Source of the DNA: DT-110 sp030148525
Lineage (GTDB): Bacteria; Bacteroidota; Bacteroidia; Chitinophagales; Saprospiraceae
DNA length: 64,000 bases
Direction of reading: 5' to 3'
Assembly (NCBI GenBank): GCA_965227445.1
Contig: OZ245751.1
Location: forward strand, 1,984,001-2,048,000
In this document: positions 31,601 to 38,480 of the stretch, piece after piece
How positions within the stretch are numbered: the stretch's first letter is position 1
Layout: every line of letters begins with the position of its first letter
Made by a program: the position numbers and the translations under genes
The notes under the pieces: generated by a model
Seen by the model: only the letters and a program-made list of their open reading frames with translations
What the model was told of the DNA's origin: nothing
Database searches by the model: none

Positions 31601-33323
31601 ATCTGGTTGGTCCGTGGCTTGTTCTGATAATGGTGAATCTATAGTGATTGGTGCACCAGCTATCGGGGATCTTCAAAGTGGTGGTAAGGCCACCGTTTAT
31701 ACATTGCAAAACAATCAATGGATTCAAAAAGGATCTGATTTGACGGGTACAAATGATAAAGATAGATTTGGATACTCTGTTTCCATGTCTAATGACGGTC
31801 AACGAATTGCTATAGGAGCACCTTTAAATGACCAAAATGGTCAAAATGCAGGAGGCGTAACGGTATTTGATTTTGATAATGAGGATTGGGTGCAACACGG
31901 CAGGATAATTACAGGGGAGGAAGCCAACGATAGAGCGGGAGAAGCGGTAGAGTTATCCGGTGATGGATTTACTATCGCAATAGGTGCACCATTTCATAAT
32001 GATTTTAATGAAAGAAGGGGGCGAGTTAGAGTGTTTTCCATTGGAAAAGCTTGTGATTCTCAAGTGTCCAGCTCATTTACTATCCATCCTGCGGAAAATA
32101 TTGTTTTGAGTGGTGATCCGAATAATTGCGCTGGTTCCGCGAATAAATACCAACTGAGGGTAAACACACCAGTGCCCGGTACATTATCTGATAATGGTAA
32201 GGGTGGAATGTTCAGTGACTTCAACCCGCCTTATGATCCGCAAATATCAGATTATTCCGTAACCTATACGTTGCCCGATAATCCATCTAGTTTTACTGAT
32301 TTCACGTTCAATGCGACCGAATCAAATAATAACTGTCCACTCGCTAATGGTTCCAAAAGAATTAAAAACCTTACAACCCTTCCATTAGATAGTGCACTCA
32401 CAAATATTGGCCCGGACCAATACAATATTTGTGGAACAGAAATAGAGATCGGAAATCCTAATACATTACTGCATGTTTTGCAGCAGTCCTGGTCCTTCCT
32501 ACAAAACCCCTCTGGCTCCGGACAAATTGATCACCCGAACAACGAGATGGTGACACTGACCGGTGCATTCGGCGGTCATTATATCCTTGAACGTGCCATT
32601 AGTTACCCTGAATACTGCCCCGTTCGCGATACCATTCAGGTGTCTTTCTCGCCCGATGCCGACCTGCCCGGTGGTATGCCAGATGGAGTGCAGGACTGCG
32701 TCGATGTTTGCTTAGGTGGTGATGATCATGTCGATCCCGATGGGGTAGGGATGCCCTACGATTGTGACTGCGATCCTTTTTCCAAAACTGATGAGTTTGT
32801 TCAGGTTTCTTTCGTACCTGTTGTAGATTCTGTGGTGGCTGCTTTTCAAGTGTCTTCCGATCTGGTGATCGATCCGGCGGAAACGCCTCAACGAATTGTC
32901 TTTCAGGCTGGAAACAACATCCAACTGCAACCCGGTTTCCACGCTCGCCCAGGTAGTTCCTTCCGGGCCTTTATCGAATACTGCCGCGATCCCCTGCAGG
33001 TAAGGGATGTTCGGTTGTCTGAGGCTATTTTACCACCACCTGATCTACCAAAAAAGGTAACCGGGCTTCATTTTCTGGTGCAACCTACCGTAGCTGCCTC
33101 GGAAGTTCAGTTTATTCTGGATAATCCGTTCCGTCAACCTATTTCAGTAAACATAGTTAGCCAAAATGGCCAGATTATCCGAAATTTTCTGGAGGCTTCC
33201 ATTTTATCTGCTGGCATGCACACCTACCGCCTGAGGCTCGACTCTTTCCAGCCGGGTATGTATTTTGTGCAGGTGCGGGGAAGGGATAGTGTGGTTACGA
33301 AGCAAATGGTGGTGATTCGGTAA
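28614..33323 (+). CDS. Secreted FG-GAP double-propeller protein with T9SS sorting domain (1569 aa)
   Basis: I chose the ATG at 28614 because it starts a clean signal peptide (MKPYICYSCLFLCLSFFTG); a TTG at 28563 would add 17 non-signal residues. After an Ig-like N-terminus come two homologous units of 571 aa, each made of an Ig-like segment (VSISELG / VGISQLE), seven FG-GAP-like repeats (GxSVSxSxDGxxxAIGxP ... GxVxVFxW) and a spacer. Seven repeats per unit suggests two integrin-alpha-type seven-bladed propellers, with Asp/Asn-rich loops that may bind calcium. Then follow a Cys/Asp-rich thrombospondin-type-3-like loop (DGVQDCVDVCLGGDD), a segment with RIVFQAGNNIQLQPGF, and a C-terminal sorting domain ending KQMVVIR. 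The first 3.8 kb is clearly more AT-rich than the flanking genes; the last 0.85 kb is not. Confidence 0.88.
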   Translation: MKPYICYSCLFLCLSFFTGSISGKSSLGEYTEPIGIAGRADVCVGNTHRYEIFNIDLDDVLTISWAVVGGEIFSGQGTEYVEVLWTEPGESMVVLNAININNEPIYLEFSVQVRYLPEVSISELGTYCTNEPPLMISGNPQEETGYFVIQPYQIGAVQDNGNGTAIIDPSVMTPGEYSVSYLYAKANPEKKGEKIEGLIGEESTYLGFSVSMSSDGNVMAVGSPYGSSNKGKVQIFGWHNGGWTQLGNDLVGESVWDEFGWSVSLSDDGSRVAIGIPDYSGYEYEAGQVKVFDWDGSNWIQKGQTISGKGSRAQFGNTVCLSGDGLTMAVSGLGEIYGENIFSGHTIVYKLNEDAWEEQGDAFIGQNERDQLGASLSLSTNGKTLAIGIPYSDEDGDNAGKVQVFDWDGQSWNEKGLHLLGDRGNLFGYAISVSDSGNILAVGEPGYLLPGALSGRVQVFEWIDSRWEKRGFSMLGKENDRFGSSLSLSGDGSRIVVGSPSYDQSHFAQNVGKVSVYEWTAFGWRQIGSDLFGEEGSDNLGWAVSMASEKASFAVGSPAINNPTYSGNARCYDIIANCFNVATTGLTIIPSDTIDLLGHPTYCIDSKAPISIRLKTNRRGDFGDQGLGGTFGPLEPSFDPEVSFYSVKYTPPPDLTEEIEITYTANTLLQSCGLPASDTIMVIPVHSNNVGISQLEDHCQGEEEFTVMGFPTNDFGRFRISPDVDVGFTDHEDGTATVDPSDLLPGDYSLTYEYDGTYSRKGQNINGLHEYDYLGRAFALSQDGNKLAIGSAFHNVNDGGQVRVFDFIRNLWRFLGFDINGDSSFDQFGASVALSDNGERVAIGAPFSNNFGFTVGKVHVFDLVNGNWSRVGQKITASSSETEAGSSVSISGDGNFVAVGAPKDDSNGENAGQVKIYQLRNGRWEIFRQPINGKQAGEQFGTSIEFSENGNTIVIGAPYYYDAQKEKVGRVSVHRWVNDSWTQIGQDIIGEFSLEQSGWSVACSDNGESIVIGAPAIGDLQSGGKATVYTLQNNQWIQKGSDLTGTNDKDRFGYSVSMSNDGQRIAIGAPLNDQNGQNAGGVTVFDFDNEDWVQHGRIITGEEANDRAGEAVELSGDGFTIAIGAPFHNDFNERRGRVRVFSIGKACDSQVSSSFTIHPAENIVLSGDPNNCAGSANKYQLRVNTPVPGTLSDNGKGGMFSDFNPPYDPQISDYSVTYTLPDNPSSFTDFTFNATESNNNCPLANGSKRIKNLTTLPLDSALTNIGPDQYNICGTEIEIGNPNTLLHVLQQSWSFLQNPSGSGQIDHPNNEMVTLTGAFGGHYILERAISYPEYCPVRDTIQVSFSPDADLPGGMPDGVQDCVDVCLGGDDHVDPDGVGMPYDCDCDPFSKTDEFVQVSFVPVVDSVVAAFQVSSDLVIDPAETPQRIVFQAGNNIQLQPGFHARPGSSFRAFIEYCRDPLQVRDVRLSEAILPPPDLPKKVTGLHFLVQPTVAASEVQFILDNPFRQPISVNIVSQNGQIIRNFLEASILSAGMHTYRLRLDSFQPGMYFVQVRGRDSVVTKQMVVIR
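28968..32394 (+). repeat. Internal duplication: two copies of [Ig-like + 7 FG-GAP + spacer]
   Basis: Unit 1 starts at 28968 (VSISELGTYC) and unit 2 at 30681 (VGISQLEDHC), a period of 1713 nt or 571 aa. Counting the G-x-S-V-S-x-S-x-D-G blade signatures gives seven in each unit. The spacer after each propeller is also shared (IIPSDTIDLLG / IHPAENIVLSG). Confidence 0.8.
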
Positions 33324-33376
33324 AGGTCAGTTATAAGCCCCCTGTCAATTATCGTTATTCCTTCACTCATCATCCC

Positions 33377-33397
33377 GGTCGATCCAGAGGATCGACC
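33377..33397. repeat. Perfect hairpin GGTCGATCC-AGA-GGATCGACC
   Basis: A 9-bp perfect stem with a 3-nt loop, followed by a T-rich stretch (TTCTTTTT), 53 nt after the FG-GAP gene stop; probably its terminator. A near copy with 8-bp stem (GTCGATCC-TCC-GGATCGAC) lies at 36686-36704 just after trpD, so the element brackets trpL-E-G-D. Confidence 0.6.
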
Positions 33398-33458
33398 ACC
33401 AATTCTTTTTGCGGAAGCAAAAAAATCAAATACAATTTCTTTTTTACCGAAAGGCCCG

Positions 33459-33466
33459 TATATTTG
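33459..33466 (+). promoter_or_regulatory. Candidate -7 box of the trp operon
   Basis: TATATTTG matches the Bacteroidota TAnnTTTG -7 consensus and lies 20 nt before the leader-peptide ATG. Transcription would start at about 33472-33475, giving a very short 5' end before trpL, as a leader-peptide attenuator needs. The -33 region is only a T-run (33440-33445). Confidence 0.55.
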
Positions 33467-33486
33467 AGGCAAATCATAGACGCATT

Positions 33487-33549
33487 ATGACGTTCGTTAC
33501 TAACAAAAACTGGTGGTGGCACAATCATTCCTCGGATCGGGTGATGTGA
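33487..33549 (+). CDS. trpL: trp operon leader peptide (20 aa, Trp-Trp-Trp)
   Basis: A 20-codon ORF (ATG 33487, TGA 33547) upstream of trpE with three consecutive TGG codons at 33511-33519 (residues 9-11, in NKNWWWHNH). Trp is rare, and a run of three directly before trpE is the hallmark of ribosome-mediated attenuation. The stop codon lies within the strand that forms the antiterminator, so a ribosome that finishes the peptide would mask it, while one stalled on the Trp codons would leave it free. No Shine-Dalgarno sequence is obvious, as is common in Bacteroidota. The peptide itself probably has no other role. Confidence 0.8.
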   Translation: MTFVTNKNWWWHNHSSDRVM

Positions 33550-33610
33550 CACAGCTATATTTGTTTGTACCAAAAGCGGCTTGTCGGTTCACCCGGCAAG
33601 CCGCTTTTGG
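33524..33610 (+). promoter_or_regulatory. Trp attenuator: protector, antiterminator and terminator stems
   Basis: Three competing stems can be drawn. The 1:2 protector pairs ATCATTC (33524-33530) with GGGTGAT (33539-33545), with two G-U pairs. The 2:3 antiterminator pairs CGGGTGA (33538-33544) with TCACCCG (33589-33595) and, after a 2x2 internal loop, TGACA (33547-33551) with TGTCG (33582-33586, one G-U). The 3:4 terminator is CCAAAAGCGGCTTG (33570-33583) with CAAGCCGCTTTTGG (33597-33610). Nested formation of 2:3 excludes 3:4, and 1:2 excludes 2:3. The geometry mirrors the E. coli trp attenuator. Pairing was done by hand, without energy calculation. Confidence 0.7.
33570..33610 (+). terminator. 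Attenuator terminator hairpin before trpE
   Basis: A 14-bp perfect inverted repeat with a 13-nt loop. The GC-rich core (GCGGCTTG/CAAGCCGC) is followed by TTTTGGTTTGT, an imperfect U-tract, so termination is expected to be conditional. It lies 33 nt before the trpE start. Confidence 0.7.
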
Positions 33611-33642
33611 TTTGTGGCGATCGTTCCCAAACAGTGAACACC

Positions 33643-35061
33643 ATGGAAATACCTACGCAACGAATTGCGGTACAAACGCAGGTGAAAAAATACCTGGCCG
33701 ATATCATCACGCCGGTATCCCTTTACCTGAAAGTGCGGGATCATTACACCCAGGCAGTCCTGCTGGAATCGAATGACTTCAGTGATGCCGAAAACTGCTT
33801 TTCTTTTATCGGACTGCAGTCCTTGGCTGAGTTTCAGGTCAGGCGGGGGCAGATTCGTATGCAATTGCCGGGACGGGACACTGTCACCCGGCCGGTGGAA
33901 GATACCCAGACGGTACCCGAAGCCATCCAGGAGTTTATCCGGTCCTTCGATGTGCAGGCCCACGAGGAAGCACCCGTCTTTAACGGGGTCTTCGGGCACG
34001 TCGGCTTCGACGGGGTGCAGTATTTCGATACCCTCGATTTCGATCCCGACAAACGCAAGCTGGACATCCCCGATATTCGCTACACCTTCCACCGCTTCAT
34101 CATAGCCATCAACCACTTTAAAAACGAACTCTACATACTCGAAAACCTGTTGCCGGGGGAGACCTCCGAAGTGGAAAAGCTCGAAAGCCTGCTGTATAGC
34201 CAGAAGATACCGGCCCACGAGTTTCATCTGGAAGGTACTGAAACCAGTAACCTGAAAGACGAGGAGTTCAAAGAACTGGTAACTAAAGGCAAGGAGCATT
34301 GCCAGCGCGGCGACGTATTTCAGATCGTTTTTTCCCGCCAGTTTGCCCAGACCTTTAAGGGCGACGATTTCAACGTGTACCGGGTGCTGCGCTCCATCAA
34401 CCCTTCACCTTACCTGTTCTACTTCGACTACGGCAGCTACAAGGTCTTCGGCTCATCGCCCGAGGCGCAGATGGTGGTGAAAGACCGGGTAGCCCGCGTC
34501 AACCCCATCGCCGGCACCTATAAGCGTACCGGCAATAACGAAGAGGATCGCGAAAAGGCCGAAGAGCTGGCGGCCGATCCCAAAGAGAATGCCGAGCACA
34601 TCATGCTGGTCGATCTGGCCCGTAATGACCTGGGCCGTCATGCCCGTAATGTGCGAGTGGAAAAGCTAAAAGAGATTCACTTCTACAGTCACGTAATCCA
34701 CCTGGTATCTACGGTTGCCGGTGATCTCGATCAGGACACCAATCCGGTGCGGGTTTTCGGCGATACCTTTCCGGCGGGCACCCTGTCGGGCGCCCCGAAA
34801 TACAAGGCCATCGAGCTGATCAATCAGTACGAGAACCAAAATCGGTCGCTTTACGGGGGTGCCCTGGGCTTTATCAGCTTCGACGGCGATATCAACCACG
34901 CTATCGTTATCCGTTCCTTTACCAGCAAGGACAATACCTTGTACTACCAGGCCGGAGCGGGTATTGTAACCGCCAGCGACGAAGAGAAGGAATTGCAGGA
35001 AGTGAATAACAAATTAGGTGCTCTGAAAAAAGCTCTGCTCGAAGCGGAGAAAGTGCGCTAA
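33643..35061 (+). CDS. trpE: Anthranilate synthase component I
   Basis: Converts chorismate plus ammonia (from TrpG) to anthranilate, the first committed step of Trp synthesis. I chose ATG 33643 (MEIPTQRIAV, 472 aa), because the longer frame from 33565 would start inside the attenuator hairpin. The N-terminal domain holds LLES (residues 36-39), the tryptophan feedback-binding motif. The C-terminal chorismate-binding domain shows QIVFSRQF, NPSPYLFY, PIAGTYKRTG, DLARNDLGR, TFPAGTLSGAPK and GGALGFISFDG. First structural gene of the trp operon, so control is likely dual: feedback on the enzyme and attenuation upstream. Confidence 0.95.
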   Translation: MEIPTQRIAVQTQVKKYLADIITPVSLYLKVRDHYTQAVLLESNDFSDAENCFSFIGLQSLAEFQVRRGQIRMQLPGRDTVTRPVEDTQTVPEAIQEFIRSFDVQAHEEAPVFNGVFGHVGFDGVQYFDTLDFDPDKRKLDIPDIRYTFHRFIIAINHFKNELYILENLLPGETSEVEKLESLLYSQKIPAHEFHLEGTETSNLKDEEFKELVTKGKEHCQRGDVFQIVFSRQFAQTFKGDDFNVYRVLRSINPSPYLFYFDYGSYKVFGSSPEAQMVVKDRVARVNPIAGTYKRTGNNEEDREKAEELAADPKENAEHIMLVDLARNDLGRHARNVRVEKLKEIHFYSHVIHLVSTVAGDLDQDTNPVRVFGDTFPAGTLSGAPKYKAIELINQYENQNRSLYGGALGFISFDGDINHAIVIRSFTSKDNTLYYQAGAGIVTASDEEKELQEVNNKLGALKKALLEAEKVR

Positions 35062-35068
35062 AAATCCC

Positions 35069-35680
35069 ATGACCATGTCCATCTTAATGCTCGATAACTA
35101 CGATTCCTTCACCTACAATCTGGTGCAGTACATCCAGGAACTGGTGGGACGCGATATCGATGTCTTCCGCAACGACCAGATCAGCCTGGACGAAGTGGAA
35201 GCCTACGATATTATCATTTTATCACCTGGCCCCGGCTTGCCTGAGGAGGCGGGCATCATGCCGGCCCTTTTGCAGCGTTATGCTTCCGCAAAAAAGATTC
35301 TGGGCGTTTGCCTCGGCCATCAGGCCATCGGTGAGGCTTTTGGCGCCAGCCTGAAAAATCTGGACCACGTTTACCACGGGGTAGAAACACCCATGCAGGT
35401 GATCGGGACGGACACGGTGCTTTTTTCCGGGGTACCCGCGATATTTCCCGCCGGGCGTTATCACTCCTGGGTAGTGGAACCCGATTCCCTGCCCGGTGAA
35501 TTGATCGTTACCGCTCGCGATTCGGCCGGTGAGATCATGGCCATGCGCCACCGGGAACACGATGTTTTCGGGGTGCAATTCCACCCGGAATCCGTCATGA
35601 CGCCCGACGGTATGCAGATGCTGGAAAACTTTTTGTCTTACTGTGGGGCTATACCGGCCCTGTCGACGACCAACGCATAA
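35069..35680 (+). CDS. trpG: Anthranilate synthase component II, glutamine amidotransferase
   Basis: Class I glutamine amidotransferase supplying ammonia to TrpE. It starts MTMSILMLDNYDSFTYNL (an ATG at 35075 is an alternative). The oxyanion segment SPGPGLPEEAG, the nucleophile Cys in GVCLGHQAIGEAFG and the His-Glu pair in FGVQFHPESVM form the expected triad. At 203 aa it has the usual length of a free-standing TrpG, not fused to TrpD. It lies 7 nt after trpE and 6 nt before trpD, so it is co-transcribed. Confidence 0.95.
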   Translation: MTMSILMLDNYDSFTYNLVQYIQELVGRDIDVFRNDQISLDEVEAYDIIILSPGPGLPEEAGIMPALLQRYASAKKILGVCLGHQAIGEAFGASLKNLDHVYHGVETPMQVIGTDTVLFSGVPAIFPAGRYHSWVVEPDSLPGELIVTARDSAGEIMAMRHREHDVFGVQFHPESVMTPDGMQMLENFLSYCGAIPALSTTNA

Positions 35681-35686
35681 ACACAC

Positions 35687-36679
35687 ATGAAACAACTACT
35701 AAACCGACTGTACGAGCACGATAAACTGAGCCGCGAAGAAGCCCGCGAGGTGCTGGTACATATTTCCAATGGCGAATACAACCACATGCAGGTGGCGGCT
35801 TTTGCTACCGTCTTCAATATGCGGCCCATCACCCTGTCGGAATTACAGGGCTTCCGGGATGCCCTCCTGGAGCTGTGCGTTCCCATCGACCTGAATGGGG
35901 AGGAAACCCTCGATATTGTCGGTACCGGCGGAGACGGTAAAAACACCTTCAATATCTCCACTACGTCAGCAGTGGTAATTGCAGGTGCGGGCTACAAAGT
36001 CACTAAGCACGGCAGTTACGGAGTATCCTCTTCGGTGGGTTCCTCTAATGTGCTGATGGCCCTTGGCTACGATTTCACCAATAATGTGGATACCCTGAAG
36101 CGACAGGTCGACGAGGCGAACATGTGTTTCCTCCACGCACCCCTTTTTCACCCGGCCATGAAAGAAGTAGTGCCGGTTCGCAAGGGATTAGGCACAAAAA
36201 CGTTTTTCAATATGCTGGGGCCCTTGGTTAACCCTCTGCAGCCCAAATACCAGCTGTTTGGTACCTTTAGTATGGAGCTGTCGCGGATGTACCAGTACAT
36301 CATGCAGCATACCGGACGCCGATTCGCCATCGTTTACGCATTGGACGGGTACGACGAAATATCCCTCACGGGCGACTTTAAGATTCGTACTAATGAGCAC
36401 GAGCGGATGATTTCGCCCGGTGATCTGGGATTCCCCAGAGTAGATCCGTCCGCTCTTTTCGGAGGTGACACGCCCGAGGAAGCCGCCGGAATATTTGTCT
36501 CCGTGCTGAAGAACGAGGCTCCAGAGCCCCATAAAAACGTAGTGATCGCCAACGCGGGCCTGGCTATCCAACTGATCAAGCCCGAGCAATCAATAGAAGA
36601 TTGCCTGGCGGAAGCCCGCGAGAGTATCGAGTCGGGAGCGGCGTTTGCGGGACTTCGTCGGCTCACGGAGATTAAGTAA
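35687..36679 (+). CDS. trpD: Anthranilate phosphoribosyltransferase
   Basis: Transfers the phosphoribosyl group of PRPP to anthranilate. The PRPP/Mg loop GTGGDGKNTFNIST, the KHGSYGVSSSVGSSNVL segment and the NMLGPLVNP motif are all present, and 330 aa is the normal family length. It is the last of the tightly packed trpE-G-D set; a 321-bp repeat-filled gap and a hairpin (36686-36704) separate it from trpC. Confidence 0.95.
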   Translation: MKQLLNRLYEHDKLSREEAREVLVHISNGEYNHMQVAAFATVFNMRPITLSELQGFRDALLELCVPIDLNGEETLDIVGTGGDGKNTFNISTTSAVVIAGAGYKVTKHGSYGVSSSVGSSNVLMALGYDFTNNVDTLKRQVDEANMCFLHAPLFHPAMKEVVPVRKGLGTKTFFNMLGPLVNPLQPKYQLFGTFSMELSRMYQYIMQHTGRRFAIVYALDGYDEISLTGDFKIRTNEHERMISPGDLGFPRVDPSALFGGDTPEEAAGIFVSVLKNEAPEPHKNVVIANAGLAIQLIKPEQSIEDCLAEARESIESGAAFAGLRRLTEIK

Positions 36680-37000
36680 GTGGATGTCGATCCTCCGGAT
36701 CGACGGAGAGTTGGAGAGAGGGAGAATTGGAGAATTGGAGATTAGGGGATAAGGAGAGGAAACCTCATTTGCAAAGACACCCCTCTTCCTGAGGGAGAGG
36801 GACCGGGGGTGAGGGTGAATTGGAGATTAGGAGAGTTGGTGAATTGGTGAATTGGAGATTTGGGGTGAGGGAGAATTGGAGAGTTGGAGAAAAGTCAGAA
36901 GTCAGAGGTCAGAAATTTCAACCTCAATCTCAGCCTGCATTCATTCGAACATAAAATGAAATAGAAAAAATACGTCCATCGAAAGAAAAAACGACACACC
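36680..37000. repeat. Repeat-filled gap between trpD and trpC
   Basis: No gene is seen here. In order: the GTCGATCC-TCC-GGATCGAC hairpin (36686-36704); purine-rich tandem repeats with an 8-bp period (GGAGAATT / GTGAATTG types, about 36710-36760 and 36820-36890); a hairpin of the CCCTCTTCC-TGA-GGGAGAGGG type followed by GGGGGTGAGGG (36781-36815); and 7-bp GTCAGAA/GTCAGAG repeats (36893-36916). It could weaken read-through or supply an internal promoter for trpC-F-B-A, but no clear TAnnTTTG box was found. Confidence 0.65.
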
Positions 37001-37816
37001 ATGACCATCCTCGAGAAGATTGTTCAACATAAGCGGAAGGAGGTGGCCGAGCGCCGTGATCTGTATCCCGTAGCCTTATTGGAGCAAAGTATTTACTACC
37101 AAACGCCGGTGGTTTCGATGACCAAATACCTGCAACGGCCCGATAAGAGCGGGATCATTGCCGAGTTCAAGCGGCGGTCACCCTCAAAGGGAGATATTAA
37201 TCGCTACGCTTCGGTGGAGCAAGTGACCATTGGGTACATGCAGGGAGGAGCCTCCGGACTTTCGGTGCTGACCGATACCGAATTCTTTGGCGGAAAAAAT
37301 GCGGATCTTACGGAGGCGCGAACCTATAATTTTTGCCCCATTCTGCGCAAGGATTTTATCATTGATGAATACCAGATCATTGAAGCCCGCAGCATTGGGG
37401 CTGATGTGGTTCTGCTTATTGCCGAATGCCTCGACCGCGGCCGTTTGAAGGAGTTGGCGCGTTTCGCCAGAGACCTGGGACTGGAGGTGCTGATGGAGAT
37501 CCACTCCGCTGATCAGTTGGAGAAAGCCAACGAATACGTGGATATCGTGGGGGTGAATAACCGAAACCTGAAAGATTTTACCGTGGATATACAAACCTCT
37601 ATGGATTTGTATGATCAAATCCCGCGTGAATTTGTCAGGATCTCTGAAAGTGGTATCTCCGACCCTAATGCAATCATTCAACTAAAAGAAAAAGGCTTCC
37701 AGGGATTCCTGATCGGTGAGTATTTTATGCAAGACGATGCGCCCCACAAGCGTTGCCAGGAATTTATCCGCCAGATACAATCCATGGAAGATAACCTCAA
37801 AAACGCCATAGCCTGA
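37001..37816 (+). CDS. trpC: Indole-3-glycerol-phosphate synthase
   Basis: Converts carboxyphenylaminodeoxyribulose phosphate to indole-3-glycerol phosphate. The TIM-barrel landmarks are visible: AEFKRRSPSKGDIN (catalytic Lys), VLTDTEFFGG, ILRKDFIID, DVVLLIAE, EVLMEIHS, VGVNNRNLKDF and SESGISDP. At 271 aa it is a monofunctional enzyme, not fused to TrpF as in E. coli. Its TGA stop overlaps the trpF ATG by one base, implying translational coupling. Confidence 0.95.
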   Translation: MTILEKIVQHKRKEVAERRDLYPVALLEQSIYYQTPVVSMTKYLQRPDKSGIIAEFKRRSPSKGDINRYASVEQVTIGYMQGGASGLSVLTDTEFFGGKNADLTEARTYNFCPILRKDFIIDEYQIIEARSIGADVVLLIAECLDRGRLKELARFARDLGLEVLMEIHSADQLEKANEYVDIVGVNNRNLKDFTVDIQTSMDLYDQIPREFVRISESGISDPNAIIQLKEKGFQGFLIGEYFMQDDAPHKRCQEFIRQIQSMEDNLKNAIA

Positions 37817-38475
37817 TGAAATTCGTAAAAGTATGTGGTATGCTGGAGCCCGCTAATATAAAAGTGGTGGCCAAACTGCCTGTTCAGTACATGGGGTTCA
37901 TTTTTTATCCGCATTCAAAGCGCTTTGTCGGGAAAACCAAACTGGCCGACTGGCTGTCTAAGAACGGTAAGGTGCTGGAAGGTATACGTAGAGTGGGCGT
38001 CTTTGTGAACTCGGAGTTGGATGCGGTCCTCAATGCCGTGCACGATTACCAACTCGACTACGTTCAACTCCACGGGGATGAGAGTCCCGAGTACTGCGCA
38101 GAACTGACTGGTCTGTGGAGCTTCAGCTCCGTACGCAGTGCCCACCTCATACGGGCCTTTTCGGTAGACGAGCGATTTGACTTTGGCGACACGGCAGCCT
38201 ATGAGCCTTATGCCAATCAGTTCATTTTTGATACTAAGGGTGCAGGTTACGGGGGCACCGGCCGACAATTTGACTGGAGCCTGCTGCAACAATACCACGG
38301 CACTAAGCCCTTTTTACTTAGTGGTGGCATCCGACCGGATTCGGTGGAAGCCATCCGCAGCATGGACCACCCGCAAATGATGGGTGTTGATATCAACAGC
38401 GGCTTTGAAACCGAGCCGGGGGTGAAAGACCCGCAGGCCATTGCCACCTTTATCCAGGAATTTCGCAAAAACTAA
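37816..38475 (+). CDS. trpF: Phosphoribosylanthranilate isomerase
   Basis: Catalyses the Amadori rearrangement of phosphoribosylanthranilate, one step before TrpC. It begins MKFVKVCGM, where the Cys is the usual catalytic base. YVQLHGDESPEYC, FIFDTKGAGYGGTGRQFDW and GVDINSGFETEPGVKD (phosphate binding and the catalytic Asp) follow. It overlaps trpC by one base and precedes trpB by 5 nt. The 219-aa length is typical. Confidence 0.94.
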   Translation: MKFVKVCGMLEPANIKVVAKLPVQYMGFIFYPHSKRFVGKTKLADWLSKNGKVLEGIRRVGVFVNSELDAVLNAVHDYQLDYVQLHGDESPEYCAELTGLWSFSSVRSAHLIRAFSVDERFDFGDTAAYEPYANQFIFDTKGAGYGGTGRQFDWSLLQQYHGTKPFLLSGGIRPDSVEAIRSMDHPQMMGVDINSGFETEPGVKDPQAIATFIQEFRKN

Positions 38476-38480
38476 AGATC

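Noticed and set aside
33565..33642. N-terminal extension of TrpE from an ATG at 33565
   Set aside because: It would be encoded by the attenuator terminator hairpin; the family-like N-terminus begins at 33643.
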